Source of the DNA: an uncultured Gilliamella sp.
GTDB taxonomy: Bacteria; Pseudomonadota; Gammaproteobacteria; Enterobacterales; Orbaceae
DNA length: 64,000 nucleotides
Reading direction: 5' to 3'
Assembly: GCA_945271295.1 (NCBI GenBank)
Contig: CALYPG010000003.1
Span: forward strand, 1 to 64,000
The notes under the pieces are model-generated. The model was not told the DNA's origin. It did no database searches and saw only the letters and a program-made list of their open reading frames with translations. A program made the position numbers and the translations under genes. Shown in pieces: positions 9,134 to 18,771 of the stretch; the stretch's first letter is position 1, and the number at the start of each line of letters is the position of its first letter.

Positions 9134-9209
9134 GGGTGATTAGCTCAGTTGGGAGAGCACCTCCCTTACAAGGAGGGGGTCACTGGTTCGAACCCGGTAT
9201 CACCCACCA
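9134..9209 (+). tRNA. tRNA-Val (TAC), second copy
   Basis: Reads the same as the first tRNA-Val over all 76 bases, with a 35-base spacer between them. This indicates a recent tandem duplication or ongoing gene conversion. Anticodon TAC, CCA encoded. Confidence 0.98.
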
Positions 9210-9229
9210 ATTTTAATTGTCTTATATAT

Positions 9230-9305
9230 GGGTTGTTAGCTCAGTCGGTAGAGCAGCGGACTTTTAATCCGTTTGTCGAGCGTTCGAATCGCTCACGACC
9301 CACCA
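9230..9305 (+). tRNA. tRNA-Lys (TTT)
   Basis: A 76-nt cloverleaf with acceptor stem GGGTTGT paired to ACGACCC (one G-T pair). The anticodon loop CTTTTAA gives anticodon TTT, the T loop is TTCGAAT and CCA is encoded. It closes the Val-Val-Lys transcript. Confidence 0.97.
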
Positions 9306-9746
9306 CTTTTCTTCATTAAATTTCTATATTCCATCTAAAAATAGCGTATTGAAAAAGCCTTTATTCGATGAATTTGTTTGGAACAATTTTATAGACGTCT
9401 CCCTAAGGTTTATTTCATATGAGTAGCACATGCTGTGCAAATAATCGCTCACCATTCTCCTTTTTTGTATCCGTCTTTAATTAAAGAAATATATACTTGT
9501 TTGTTTAATAATAATTAAACAAAATTGTAATGAATATGACCTATAACTTATTAAATATATTGAAAATATTAAACAAAGTAAAAATTAATCGTTAAAATTG
9601 ATAATTAACAAAATTTTAATAGCTACCTCCTATTTTACTTGCAATTATTAATCGTTTATTCTTAGCACCGAAAATAGCTGGATTTTTTCACTGAAATAAA
9701 AAAACATATAAACTTTTGCTAGTTATCAAAAAATAAGGGAAATGGA
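9306..9746. other. Intergenic region upstream of the autotransporter
   Basis: About 440 bases, very AT-rich, with no supported gene. It must carry the end of the tRNA transcript and the autotransporter promoter. A small inverted repeat (GCAC-ATGCT-GTGC) lies at about 9427-9439. No confident promoter boxes could be chosen by eye. Confidence 0.4.
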
Positions 9747-12713
9747 ATGAAAAAAATCTATAAACATCTTAAAAATAGAAAAACAGGAAATACTGTTCTA
9801 TTTACTGCAATTATGGCTTTATCCAGTTCTACCATAGCGAATGATATTGTGGTTGATAATTCCTCTGATATTACTACAACAGCTAACGCTACATCGGCAA
9901 TAAAGGAAACGTCAGCTACAACTGATAATATAAACATTACTAATTCCGGCGTTTTAAATACTTCAGGAGATGATTCAGACGGGATACATGCATCTACTCA
10001 GGGTAGTGTATCGATAACTAACACAGGAGACATTAATACAACTGGAAACCGTTCAAATGCCATTTATGCTATTGGGCAAGGCGCTGTATCGGTAAATGAT
10101 ACTAATCATAGCAGTTTATCTTCATCGATCTCAGGAATTTATCTTAAAAGTTCAGCAGGTTTTAATATAAATAGTAACTCTTCAATTAACATTAATGCAG
10201 ATAACAGATCTGGTTCATTATATGGAATCTATAGCCAGTATACTGGATATCCAAATACACCAACAAGTAATTACAATATTAATTATGACGGTTCTTCTGG
10301 TTCAGGTATAACCATTAATGCGGGTAATGGAACTTATGAAAGTATATTTGGGATTTATGCACTTGAGCCAATGGAAATAATGTTAACCAATTATGAAGCA
10401 AAGACAAATGTGATTGGTAATATCTCATTAAATACAACTAATGATACGGTTATGACTAAATATTTACGTGGAATTTATTTGGATCATAGAAATTATGATA
10501 GTTATTTATCTTACAGTAATGGAACAATAGCTATTAATGCAAACCATCAATATATACGAAATGATTCAAATCCAATAATGGGCATTATTAACTATTCAGC
10601 ACTTGGTAATGCTTCTACCCATTTAAATTCTAATGCAAGCATTGTTATTAATGACAATTCAGTAACAACCATGGGACATAATACTGCCCCAACAGCTATA
10701 ATGACATATATAGCGAGCTCATCAAACCCATCTAGTGAAAAAAATGTAGAAGTTGTTAATAATGGAAAAATCATTATTAAAAGCGCTAATAACTCTGCAC
10801 GTGGTATCAGAGTGTATGAAGGTAATCCATCTAATTCAACATTATCTCAAAAACAAACCATGAAAATTGTCAATAATGGAGACATAGATATTTCAAGTAA
10901 AGATGCTCTAACATATGGTATTAGAATGGCGTCGTATGGTGAAAGTGCTAATGGAACAATTACTAATAATGGTAATTTAAGATTAAATACTTCAACTGAT
11001 ATAGGTTCTGCTTCATCAGCTATTGTTTTACAAAAAACTGACACAAATTCAAAAGCTTCATTTACCATCAATAATAACGGTACGATTACCACAACTAACG
11101 GTAAAGCTATTGAAATTGACATAGCTGACTCTGTTGGTACTACTGTTGATATAAATAATAGTGGAATATTAAATGGTTATGTTAAATCAAACACGGCACT
11201 AGAAAAATTAACAATTAATAACTCTGGTTTTTGGAACTTGGAAGATACTTACGGTGTTAGTTCAGGTACGATTGGTGAAATAATCACTACATTAGGTTCT
11301 AGTACAAATTATGCAACAGTAAATAACACTGGTGTAATATCAGTTAATTCAGCTATGACAGACGCTATTATTGATTACGCAAATGTATCTAATCGAGGTA
11401 TTATTGATTTGGGCACTGATTCAGCAAAAACTTCACTTACTATCAATGGTAACTATGCTGGAGATGGTGGTACTATCGTGATGGGTACAAATTTGCAGAA
11501 ACAAATAAGTGATTTACTTTCTATTATAGGAGATTCAATTGGTTCAAGCTATTTGTCTATCCATAATACAGGCGGTAAAGGAATTTCAACATCTAATTTA
11601 ACAAAAGGGATTAAAGTTGTTGATGTTGAAGGAGCTAGTTCAGGTTCATTCGCTTTAGCCTCAAATTTAAAATCAGGTGCTTATGAATACCGTTTATACA
11701 AACATGCGGATGGTAATTGGTATTTAACTAATTTAGATGGTAAAGGTACTGATGCAACTGGTTTTAGTGGTGGTAACTCTGGAAAAGCTTTAATTAATAT
11801 TACAACTGGCGGGGTTTTTAGTAATCAACAAGCAGCATTAAGTATGTTTAGTGATAGTGGAAGCCATGCCGCTCGCGGTAGCGCTATTCGCTCGGCGAAT
11901 GATAAATCAGTATGGGGTTATTACCACTTTGATAAGTTAAATTATGATACTTTAAACGGTCAAATGGGAACAACGATAAAATCTTCGGAAATTGTGTTAG
12001 GTACTGATTTGTATAGTACTAATTTATTCAATTCAGGTATTTACGGTAGCTATGGTCATGCATCAGTAAATAATAAATCACATAAGACTAACTCTAAAAC
12101 AACCGGTGGAGTTACTGGTTATGGTGTCGGTGTTTATGCCGATTGGCAACAGAGTGTAATGGACGGCGGTTTATCTGTTGAATCTTGGGCACAATATAGT
12201 TGGTTTAAAAATAACGTAAAAGATAAACGAGAAAGCCATAAATCACGTTATGACAGTTCAGCATTTAAACTTAATTTTGGTACCGGTTATGGTTTTGTAT
12301 TAGGTGGTAATGATTTTGCTAATTGGATACTAAAACCGCAAGCACAATTAAGCTATACTTGGTTAAGTACCGATGATTTTACTGATTCTAGCAAAATTCG
12401 TTATTCTGATGTAGATGGTGATGGCGCACAAATCAAGTTAGGTGCTCGTTTCTATGGCGCTAAAACAGAGGCTAATTTAGGAGCATATCCTTATGTTGAA
12501 GCTAATTGGATTTACAATAGCAATGAAGGATCAATGAAAACTGGCGGACAAAGAATTGATTCAGATATGGCAAAAAATCTTGGGGAAATTAAAGCTGGGA
12601 TAAATGGAAAAATCACGACTAATTGGAACAGTTTTGCTGAATTTGATGCTCGTTTTGGTAAAAATGATTATCATAGTGTAGGTTTACAAATCGGCATAAA
12701 TTATTTGTTCTAA
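9747..12713 (+). CDS. Type Va autotransporter (surface protein with beta-barrel domain)
   Basis: A 988-residue surface protein. Residues 1 to about 32 form a signal peptide (basic start, hydrophobic core, cleavage near STIAN). Residues about 33-680 are a Ser/Thr/Asn/Gly-rich passenger with many short repeats such as ITNSGVLNT and INNNGTI, the pattern of a right-handed beta-helix. From about residue 715 the sequence becomes an autotransporter barrel and ends in NYLF with the terminal Phe expected for BamA recognition. No protease triad is evident, so adhesion or aggregation is more likely than proteolysis (inference). A strong hairpin follows the stop. No secretion partner gene is needed for this class. 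Confidence 0.93.
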   Translation: MKKIYKHLKNRKTGNTVLFTAIMALSSSTIANDIVVDNSSDITTTANATSAIKETSATTDNINITNSGVLNTSGDDSDGIHASTQGSVSITNTGDINTTGNRSNAIYAIGQGAVSVNDTNHSSLSSSISGIYLKSSAGFNINSNSSININADNRSGSLYGIYSQYTGYPNTPTSNYNINYDGSSGSGITINAGNGTYESIFGIYALEPMEIMLTNYEAKTNVIGNISLNTTNDTVMTKYLRGIYLDHRNYDSYLSYSNGTIAINANHQYIRNDSNPIMGIINYSALGNASTHLNSNASIVINDNSVTTMGHNTAPTAIMTYIASSSNPSSEKNVEVVNNGKIIIKSANNSARGIRVYEGNPSNSTLSQKQTMKIVNNGDIDISSKDALTYGIRMASYGESANGTITNNGNLRLNTSTDIGSASSAIVLQKTDTNSKASFTINNNGTITTTNGKAIEIDIADSVGTTVDINNSGILNGYVKSNTALEKLTINNSGFWNLEDTYGVSSGTIGEIITTLGSSTNYATVNNTGVISVNSAMTDAIIDYANVSNRGIIDLGTDSAKTSLTINGNYAGDGGTIVMGTNLQKQISDLLSIIGDSIGSSYLSIHNTGGKGISTSNLTKGIKVVDVEGASSGSFALASNLKSGAYEYRLYKHADGNWYLTNLDGKGTDATGFSGGNSGKALINITTGGVFSNQQAALSMFSDSGSHAARGSAIRSANDKSVWGYYHFDKLNYDTLNGQMGTTIKSSEIVLGTDLYSTNLFNSGIYGSYGHASVNNKSHKTNSKTTGGVTGYGVGVYADWQQSVMDGGLSVESWAQYSWFKNNVKDKRESHKSRYDSSAFKLNFGTGYGFVLGGNDFANWILKPQAQLSYTWLSTDDFTDSSKIRYSDVDGDGAQIKLGARFYGAKTEANLGAYPYVEANWIYNSNEGSMKTGGQRIDSDMAKNLGEIKAGINGKITTNWNSFAEFDARFGKNDYHSVGLQIGINYLF

Positions 12714-12732
12714 TCTTGCAATATTTAACTTC

Positions 12733-12768
12733 TATCAAGTTAGCTTTAATCACCAAGCTAACTTGATA
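12733..12768 (+). terminator. Terminator of the autotransporter gene
   Basis: A perfect 14-bp stem (TATCAAGTTAGCTT with AAGCTAACTTGATA) around an 8-base loop, 20 bases after the stop and followed by a short T run. Confidence 0.85.
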
Positions 12769-12795
12769 TTTTCTAGATTTTAAATTCTTGTCTCT

Positions 12796-13001
12796 ATGTA
12801 TGAAAAGGCAAGGTAATTGCTCAAGATAATAATAAAGCTCTGCATAATATGAAAAAAGCTGCAGATTTTGGACATGTTTTCAAAGAACATCTATATGCTC
12901 AAAAACGTCGAATTATTCAAAATTATATTAAAGCTCTACAATGGCATAAAAATAATTAGTAAGAGAGTGTTAATGCGCAGTATAACCTAGGTGCTTTTTA
13001 G
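12796..13001 (+). pseudogene. Decayed Sel1-repeat gene remnant
   Basis: Translation gives pieces of Sel1 repeats: VIAQDNNKALHNMKKAADFG, then YIKALQWHKNN, then after two stop codons NAQYNLGAF and another stop. The start of the first repeat is in a different frame. These motifs match the repeats of the intact gene 190 bases downstream (AQ.NLG, KA.QWFEKAA.QG), so this is probably a broken paralogue or lost upstream part of the same family. Confidence 0.7.
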
Positions 13002-13186
13002 TGTAACAATAAGCAGCTAATTAAGATAACGTTTTCTATACCAACGGATAATTCAAGTTAGTTTATAACAATAAGTTACAAAAAGCTTATAAACAGTATA
13101 AAGTGGTTTTAAATGTATTACATTTACATCGAGATTTATCCATCATATTTTTTAATATTGTAATAGCTAGTTAACCAAGTTAATAA

Positions 13187-13813
13187 ATGAAAATGAAACT
13201 TACCATTGAAGAAATTTATAAAAAAGCTACTGAAAATAATGATGCTAATGCTCAATTTGATCTGGGATTAATGTATTATGAGGGAGTATATTTTACTCAA
13301 AATTATTATCTAGCAGCTCAATGGTTTGAAAAGGCAGCATTACAAGGTGATATTGGTGCTCAGCTTAATTTAGGATTTATGTACACCAATGGATATGGGG
13401 TGAAGCAAGATTATACATTAGCTAAGAAATATTTTGAAAAGGCTGCTTTACAAGGATCAAATGAGGCTGAATTCAATTTAGGTTTTATTTATCACAATGA
13501 GCTCGATTATGTTGAAAGCAAGAAATGGTATGAAAAAGCTGCCAACAATGGGCATGTTATTGCCCAAAATAACTTAGGCGATATGTATTATCAAGGTCAT
13601 GGAGTTATTCAAGATTATACTAAAGCAATACAATGGTTTGAAAAAGCAGCAAATCAAGGTAATGTGAATGCACAAACTAATCTTGGCAATATGTATTACC
13701 AGGGGCTTGGCGTAAAAAAAGATATAGTTAAAGCACGAGAGTATTTTAAATTAGCCTGCGATAATCATTTCGAATTTGCTTGCAGAGCTTATGAAAAAAT
13801 ATCACTTGATTAA
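13187..13813 (+). CDS. Sel1-repeat (SLR/TPR-like) protein
   Basis: A 208-residue protein built of about five Sel1-like repeats of some 36 residues, with units such as AQFDLGLMYYEG, GVKQDYTLAKKYFEKAALQG and AQTNLGNMYYQGLG. Such helical-repeat proteins act as protein-interaction scaffolds. No signal peptide is visible, so it is probably cytoplasmic. Similar orphan Sel1 proteins occur beside surface-protein and secretion genes; here it follows an autotransporter and a decayed relative. Its specific partner cannot be deduced. An alternative start three codons in (ATGAAACTT) is possible. Confidence 0.85.
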   Translation: MKMKLTIEEIYKKATENNDANAQFDLGLMYYEGVYFTQNYYLAAQWFEKAALQGDIGAQLNLGFMYTNGYGVKQDYTLAKKYFEKAALQGSNEAEFNLGFIYHNELDYVESKKWYEKAANNGHVIAQNNLGDMYYQGHGVIQDYTKAIQWFEKAANQGNVNAQTNLGNMYYQGLGVKKDIVKAREYFKLACDNHFEFACRAYEKISLD

Positions 13814-13846
13814 CTAGTTAATAACATTACTTGCCCTTTAATCATT

Positions 13847-14467
13847 CTAAATAATAACATACAAAACTAATCGGTAAGCAATATAAAACATTACTAATCC
13901 AACCAAACCATCTAATATTATCCACATCCTTTTTTGCTTAAATAATGGCGTGAGTAATCTGGCTCCGTAACCAATGCCAAAAAACCAGATAAACGAAACA
14001 CAAACCGCACCAATTAAAAAAGATAACTTTTGCTCATTGGTTAATGTACCAGCAATACCACCCACAATAACAACTGTATCTAAATACACATGCGGATTGA
14101 GCAATGTAACTGCTAATGTTGATAAAACCACTTTAATTAAATCATTATTTTGTGAATCTTCGGATGCAACTTGCATACTACTAGTACCTTGAAGAGCACT
14201 CCTAAAAGCACAAAATCCATACCAAATTAGAAAAAGCGCCCCTAATATTGCAAGAATACTGGTAATCAAAGGATTACTACTGATAAATGAACCAATTCCT
14301 AATACCCCTATTGTCATCAGAATGAAATCACAAACAAAACAGATTGCTGATACAAAAAAGATATGATTTTTTAGTAATCCTTGTTTGAGTACAAAAAGAT
14401 TTTGCGCACCTATAGCAATAATTAAACTACCAGAAATCATTGCGCCACTGATTATTTCTGAAAACAT
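13847..14467 (-). CDS. LysE/ArgO family amino-acid exporter
   Basis: A 206-residue inner-membrane protein with six predicted helices. The N-terminal GAMISGSLIIAIGAQNLFVLKQG and the mid-protein LLNPHVYLDTVV motif are typical of the LysE/ArgO branch. Members export basic amino acids (lysine, arginine) in exchange for protons. Length equals Escherichia ArgO (211). No LysG/ArgP-type regulator is adjacent. The exact substrate is inferred from family only. Confidence 0.9.
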   Translation of the reverse strand: MFSEIISGAMISGSLIIAIGAQNLFVLKQGLLKNHIFFVSAICFVCDFILMTIGVLGIGSFISSNPLITSILAILGALFLIWYGFCAFRSALQGTSSMQVASEDSQNNDLIKVVLSTLAVTLLNPHVYLDTVVIVGGIAGTLTNEQKLSFLIGAVCVSFIWFFGIGYGARLLTPLFKQKRMWIILDGLVGLVMFYIAYRLVLYVII

Positions 14468-14563
14468 CTTACTACAACACCGTAATTAAATTGAAAATTT
14501 TATCATATAATTAAGATACCAGAAAGAAGAAATAAACTCATAATGTCGGATCGATATAATAAT

Positions 14564-15907
14564 TTATTTTTTCTCTAGCCAAAACAGCGGTGGTTTATTT
14601 TTGTTAAAAAATAGAATGATACTACCTATAATTAGCCAAACCAAACCAACAATTTTGGCATCATTATCGATATGCAATAATACAGGTAATAAGCCAACAA
14701 TACCAAAAACAGGTATAACAATATCTAAAATCGAAGAAGCACCAATATTATTTCTCTTTTTGAGCTTAAAATAACCAATAACCGATACATGTAACATAAT
14801 AAATGTTGCTAGGGCACCAACATCAACAAATGAAACTAAAGTTGCTAATCCTTGTGCTCTATTTGCAGCAAAAGCAGCTAGGCATAAATTAAAAGTCGCA
14901 GAAAATAAAATCGCCATAATAGGTACACCACTTTCTTTACCAACTTTGGCTAAAATTGAGGGTAAACGTTTATCCCTACCCATGCTAAATAATAAACGGC
15001 TCGCCGCAGCTTGCCCTACCATAGCAGAAAAAGAAGCGCCAATAGCTTTCATTAATCCTAACGCCCAACCCAACCAAGGATTCATTTCCTGATTTACTAT
15101 ATTATAAAAAGCTTTTCCCTGTAGTTCATTATGATCACGTAAATATTCTGGAGAGTAAGGATTAAGTAGTGCACCAATGTAAACTTGAATGATAAATAGA
15201 CAACCAGCTAAAATTAAACAACCAAGAATTGCTTTACTGACTAAACTGGGTTTACCTCCATTTTCTTCAGCAAAAGTTGCAATTGCGTCAAACCCTAAAA
15301 ATGATAAAACCGCAATAGATACTGCTGAAAAAAGATTTCCCCATGTGAATAATTCACCACCGATAAAAGGCTGTAACCAATCACGTTTAATACCATTAGT
15401 AACTAATATCCAAATGCCAACAAATAAAATTATAACTAGCACGATGATTTCAAATGCTAAAAACAGAAAAGTAATTTTTGCAGATTTTTTAAAACCAATA
15501 AAATTTAAAGTTGTGGTTATAACCACAGCAATAAAAGTCCATGCCCATACGGGTACACTCGATATTAAGGCATTAAGAAAGATGCCAGTAAACAAGTAAG
15601 CTACAGCAGGAATAAACATATAATCAAGTAATAAGAGCCAACCGACTAAAAAACCGGCATGTGGATGAATGCCAGCAGAACAATATGCATATACAGAACC
15701 TGCGTGTGGTATCACATTTGCCATTCTGGCATAGGAATACGCAGTAAAAGTCATCATTAATGTTGCTACAAAATAGACAGATGCTACTGCACCATCCGTC
15801 ATTACATCTAACACACCAAATAAACCAACTGGAGCCGCAGGTCCGATAAAAAGCAAACCTAAGATCACCAGATCTCTAAATCGCATATTTTTGTTTAACT
15901 GCTGCAT
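14564..15907 (-). CDS. APC-family amino acid/polyamine permease (PuuP-like)
   Basis: A 447-residue permease with about 12 hydrophobic segments and APC landmarks: RDLVILGLLFIGPAAPVG in helix 1, AGSVYAYC in helix 2, and FLGFDAIATFAEE in helix 6. The layout resembles the putrescine importer PuuP and its relatives (MGRDKRLP loop, LASFVD-type helix 10). I start at the ATG at 15907 because a GTGAGA ribosome-binding site precedes it; GTG at 15919 is an alternative. The substrate is not certain and no catabolic partner lies beside it. Confidence 0.85.
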   Translation of the reverse strand: MQQLNKNMRFRDLVILGLLFIGPAAPVGLFGVLDVMTDGAVASVYFVATLMMTFTAYSYARMANVIPHAGSVYAYCSAGIHPHAGFLVGWLLLLDYMFIPAVAYLFTGIFLNALISSVPVWAWTFIAVVITTTLNFIGFKKSAKITFLFLAFEIIVLVIILFVGIWILVTNGIKRDWLQPFIGGELFTWGNLFSAVSIAVLSFLGFDAIATFAEENGGKPSLVSKAILGCLILAGCLFIIQVYIGALLNPYSPEYLRDHNELQGKAFYNIVNQEMNPWLGWALGLMKAIGASFSAMVGQAAASRLLFSMGRDKRLPSILAKVGKESGVPIMAILFSATFNLCLAAFAANRAQGLATLVSFVDVGALATFIMLHVSVIGYFKLKKRNNIGASSILDIVIPVFGIVGLLPVLLHIDNDAKIVGLVWLIIGSIILFFNKNKPPLFWLEKK

Positions 15908-16025
15908 AATCATTCTCACATTAAAATCTAATAGCTAGATTAAAATATTAAATAATTACTAACAAACTTACTAATATTAAATAGTTATTAAAATATAACT
16001 ATTTAATCTATAACATTGGTCGATA

Positions 16026-16439
16026 TTATTCTCTTAGTTCATAGCTATAAACCATTTTCGCTGTTTTACTTAACATAATAGAAGCACTACAGTATTTTTC
16101 TGATGATAATTTTATCGCTTTTTCTACTACTTCATTATCAATATTTTTACCCGTAATAACGATATGAAAATGTATATCAGTATAAACTTTAGGAGAAGAT
16201 GTAGCTTGATTTTTTTCAATATCTATCCAAAGATCGGTAACTTCTTTTTTGGCATTTTTTAAAATAGCCATAATATCATAAGCCATACAACCAGCTGCCC
16301 CATGAAGTAACAATTCCATAGGTCGCGCACCACGATTACGACCGCCGTGCTCGATACCGCCATCCATCATTAAAGTATGACCACTTGCTGTTTCACCAAT
16401 AAAACCAAATTCATCGATCCATTTTAAACGATCTTTCAT
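16026..16439 (-). CDS. yhfA: OsmC-family protein YhfA
   Basis: A 137-residue OsmC/Ohr-fold protein. The two redox cysteines expected in the family are at residue 51 (HGAAGCMAYD) and 117 (SSEKYCSAS). The opening (K.KWID...GETASGH) and the end (KTAKMVYSYEL) match Escherichia YhfA. OsmC proteins reduce organic hydroperoxides, but YhfA's physiological role is not settled. Single gene with its own spacing on both sides. Confidence 0.92.
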   Translation of the reverse strand: MKDRLKWIDEFGFIGETASGHTLMMDGGIEHGGRNRGARPMELLLHGAAGCMAYDIMAILKNAKKEVTDLWIDIEKNQATSSPKVYTDIHFHIVITGKNIDNEVVEKAIKLSSEKYCSASIMLSKTAKMVYSYELRE

Positions 16440-16720
16440 TACTAGCCCCTTTTTATATCAATTAAATTATAAAAATTATAAGTTATAGTATTTAATATAT
16501 CACTTCTTTTTTGGTGATGTTTATATTAGAGTAATGTTGAGATTGTCAGTTCAATAAAAGTGTTCATCGTCATTTATCCAATACATTTAAATGACTTGTC
16601 ATAATTGAAATAAACTAATGAAATCTAACGATAACTTCTTTAAATATACTTATTTAATGTTGAGATGACTGAATAAAAATAGAAGTTATAATTTAATATT
16701 GATTATTAAAAGGATTTACT

Positions 16721-17527
16721 ATGATTCTGGAATATACCACTTTGATTGGTATTGGTGCTATTGTGGGGTTATTAGCCGGAATGTTTGGTGTTGGAGGTGG
16801 AGCATTAATTGTACCAGCATTAATTTTTACTTTAGGTCACTTTAATATTAATGGACCGTGGATAACCCACATCGCAATTGCTACCTCACTTGCAACCATT
16901 ATTGGTACTAGTTTTTCTTCGAGCTGGAATCATAACAAAAACCATAATGTAGAATGGAGTATATTAAAACGAATGGTGCTAGGATGCCTTATTGGTACCA
17001 TTGGTGGTTCCTACATCACCCCTTATATTTCAGGTGTGTGGTTAAAATGGTTTTTTACTCTTTTCCTTATCTATACAGGAAGTAAATTTATATTTAAAAC
17101 CAATAATGTAACGAAAAAACCAACAACTATCACAACATCTTTACCAAGTAGCATTTATATACTTGTTGGTTCAGTAATTGGTTTATTTGCTGCATTGGTT
17201 GGTGTCGGTGGCGGCATTTTAGTGGTGCCATTTTTAAAAAAGTGTGGCATAGATATGCGCAAAGCTATTGGCACATCTGCTGCTTTCACTTTACCCGTAG
17301 CTATTGGTGGTACAATCGGTTATATGATTTCCGGATGGCAGATTAAAGAACTACCGCCATATTGTCTCGGGTTTGTTTATTTGCCTGCGGTATTTGCCAT
17401 TATGATTGCCAGTATCCCAATGGCTAAAGTGGGCGTGCTAATTGGACAAAAATTACCACTTAATATATTAGTCAAATTTTTTGGCGGATTCTTATTATTA
17501 ATTGCATTAAAATTAATAATTGCATAG
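16721..17527 (+). CDS. TauE/SafE family transporter (sulfite/sulfonate exporter family)
   Basis: A 268-residue membrane protein with about eight helices arranged as two similar halves, each opening with a glycine-rich motif: GLLAGMFGVGGGALIVP (about 16-32) and GLFAALVGVGGGILVVP (about 152-168). This is the TauE/SafE (DUF81) signature. Some members export sulfite or sulfoacetate; most are uncharacterised. A ribosome-binding site (AAAAGGA) lies upstream of the ATG. No sulfur genes are adjacent, so the substrate is open. Confidence 0.92.
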   Translation: MILEYTTLIGIGAIVGLLAGMFGVGGGALIVPALIFTLGHFNINGPWITHIAIATSLATIIGTSFSSSWNHNKNHNVEWSILKRMVLGCLIGTIGGSYITPYISGVWLKWFFTLFLIYTGSKFIFKTNNVTKKPTTITTSLPSSIYILVGSVIGLFAALVGVGGGILVVPFLKKCGIDMRKAIGTSAAFTLPVAIGGTIGYMISGWQIKELPPYCLGFVYLPAVFAIMIASIPMAKVGVLIGQKLPLNILVKFFGGFLLLIALKLIIA

Positions 17528-17584
17528 TTGAATATTATCACGCAAATTAATATACAATTTTGATGATATTTATAATTAACATCC

Positions 17585-17611
17585 AAAAAGGATCGCTATC
17601 AACTGCGACCC
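17585..17611 (-). terminator. Terminator of mltB
   Basis: On the reverse strand GGGTCGC pairs with GCGATCC (one G-T) around an 8-base loop and is followed by TTTTT. It lies 26 bases after the mltB stop. Confidence 0.85.
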
Positions 17612-17637
17612 TTAGATAGGCTGTTGTTTAATTTAAA

Positions 17638-18708
17638 CTATCTTGCATTTTTTACTGCCAGTCCTAATTGCCAAACAGCCATTGCATAATAAGTACTGTG
17701 GTTATAACGCGTTATTACATAAAAATTCGGTAATCCATACCAATATTGATAGCAATCGCCCATATCCAGCCGTAATAAACTAACTTCTTTATGGCCTTCT
17801 AAGGAACTTTTCGGTTTTAACCCTGCCTTTGCTAACGTTTCAATTGGATATTTAGCACTAAAACCATTATCTAATAAAGGTGCTTGACCATCAGCCATAA
17901 CTGCCACTTTTTGGTTTTGTTGCCAGCCATGGGATTTAAAATAGTTAGCCACGCTACCAATAGCATCAACCGGATCCCATAAATCGACATGACCATCATT
18001 ATTGAAATCAACAGCATAATTTCTGAAAGCAGATGGCATAAATTGACCATATCCCATTGCACCAGCGAAAGAGCCAGTCAAACTGAACGGATCAATCCCC
18101 TCATCACGAGACATTATCAAAAAATTTTCTAGTTCAATTGAGAAGTATTGTGCTCGCCTAGGATAATTAAAGGCCAATGTCGATAAGGCATCAATGATCT
18201 TAGTTTTGCCCATAACTTTACCCCAGCCAGTCTCAACGCCAATAATACCGACAATAATCTCAGGTGGAACACCATACTGTTTATAAGCACGTTGTAACTC
18301 TTTTTGATATTTATTCCAAAAATCTACACCTTTTGGAATATTATTTGCAGTAATAAATTTATTTTTATAACGAATCCAAGCTCCATTCGGTTCAGTTGGT
18401 GACGCTGACGTTGGTGCTTGTTTATTCATTAAGTTAATGACCCAATCAAGGTTATTGGTTTGTTCAAAAATATTGATAAGTTGCTGGCGATTAAATCCGT
18501 GCTTTTTAACCATTTTATCAATAAACTTTTCTTTATCTACTGCCAATGGTTTATTGATTGTAGGTTGACGATGTTGCTTTTCAAGATAAACACCACCTTT
18601 GACATTTGGATGCCCATGGTGTTTTTCTGTTGGTGATAATGAAGATTGCTTGCTACTACAAGCTGCAAGCAATAACATCATACTGAATAAAATAATAATA
18701 CGCTGCAT
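17638..18708 (-). CDS. mltB: Membrane-bound lytic murein transglycosylase B
   Basis: A 356-residue outer-membrane lipoprotein that cleaves the MurNAc-GlcNAc bond of peptidoglycan with anhydro-product formation. The lipobox LLAAC gives lipidated Cys17. The SLT_2 domain contains GIIGVETGWGK with catalytic Glu159 and the GAMGYGQFMPSAFRNYAVD segment. Length matches Escherichia MltB (361). Monocistronic, with a clear terminator. Confidence 0.97.
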   Translation of the reverse strand: MQRIIILFSMMLLLAACSSKQSSLSPTEKHHGHPNVKGGVYLEKQHRQPTINKPLAVDKEKFIDKMVKKHGFNRQQLINIFEQTNNLDWVINLMNKQAPTSASPTEPNGAWIRYKNKFITANNIPKGVDFWNKYQKELQRAYKQYGVPPEIIVGIIGVETGWGKVMGKTKIIDALSTLAFNYPRRAQYFSIELENFLIMSRDEGIDPFSLTGSFAGAMGYGQFMPSAFRNYAVDFNNDGHVDLWDPVDAIGSVANYFKSHGWQQNQKVAVMADGQAPLLDNGFSAKYPIETLAKAGLKPKSSLEGHKEVSLLRLDMGDCYQYWYGLPNFYVITRYNHSTYYAMAVWQLGLAVKNAR

Positions 18709-18771
18709 AAATAATCCATATTACATATTATAATTAATTAAAAAATGGACAATATCATAAAGTATTTGCTG

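Noticed and set aside
9747-12713. Repeats in the autotransporter gene as a CRISPR or DNA tandem array
   Set aside because: The repetition is at protein level with varied codons and spacing. No constant DNA repeat with unique spacers occurs here or elsewhere in the window.
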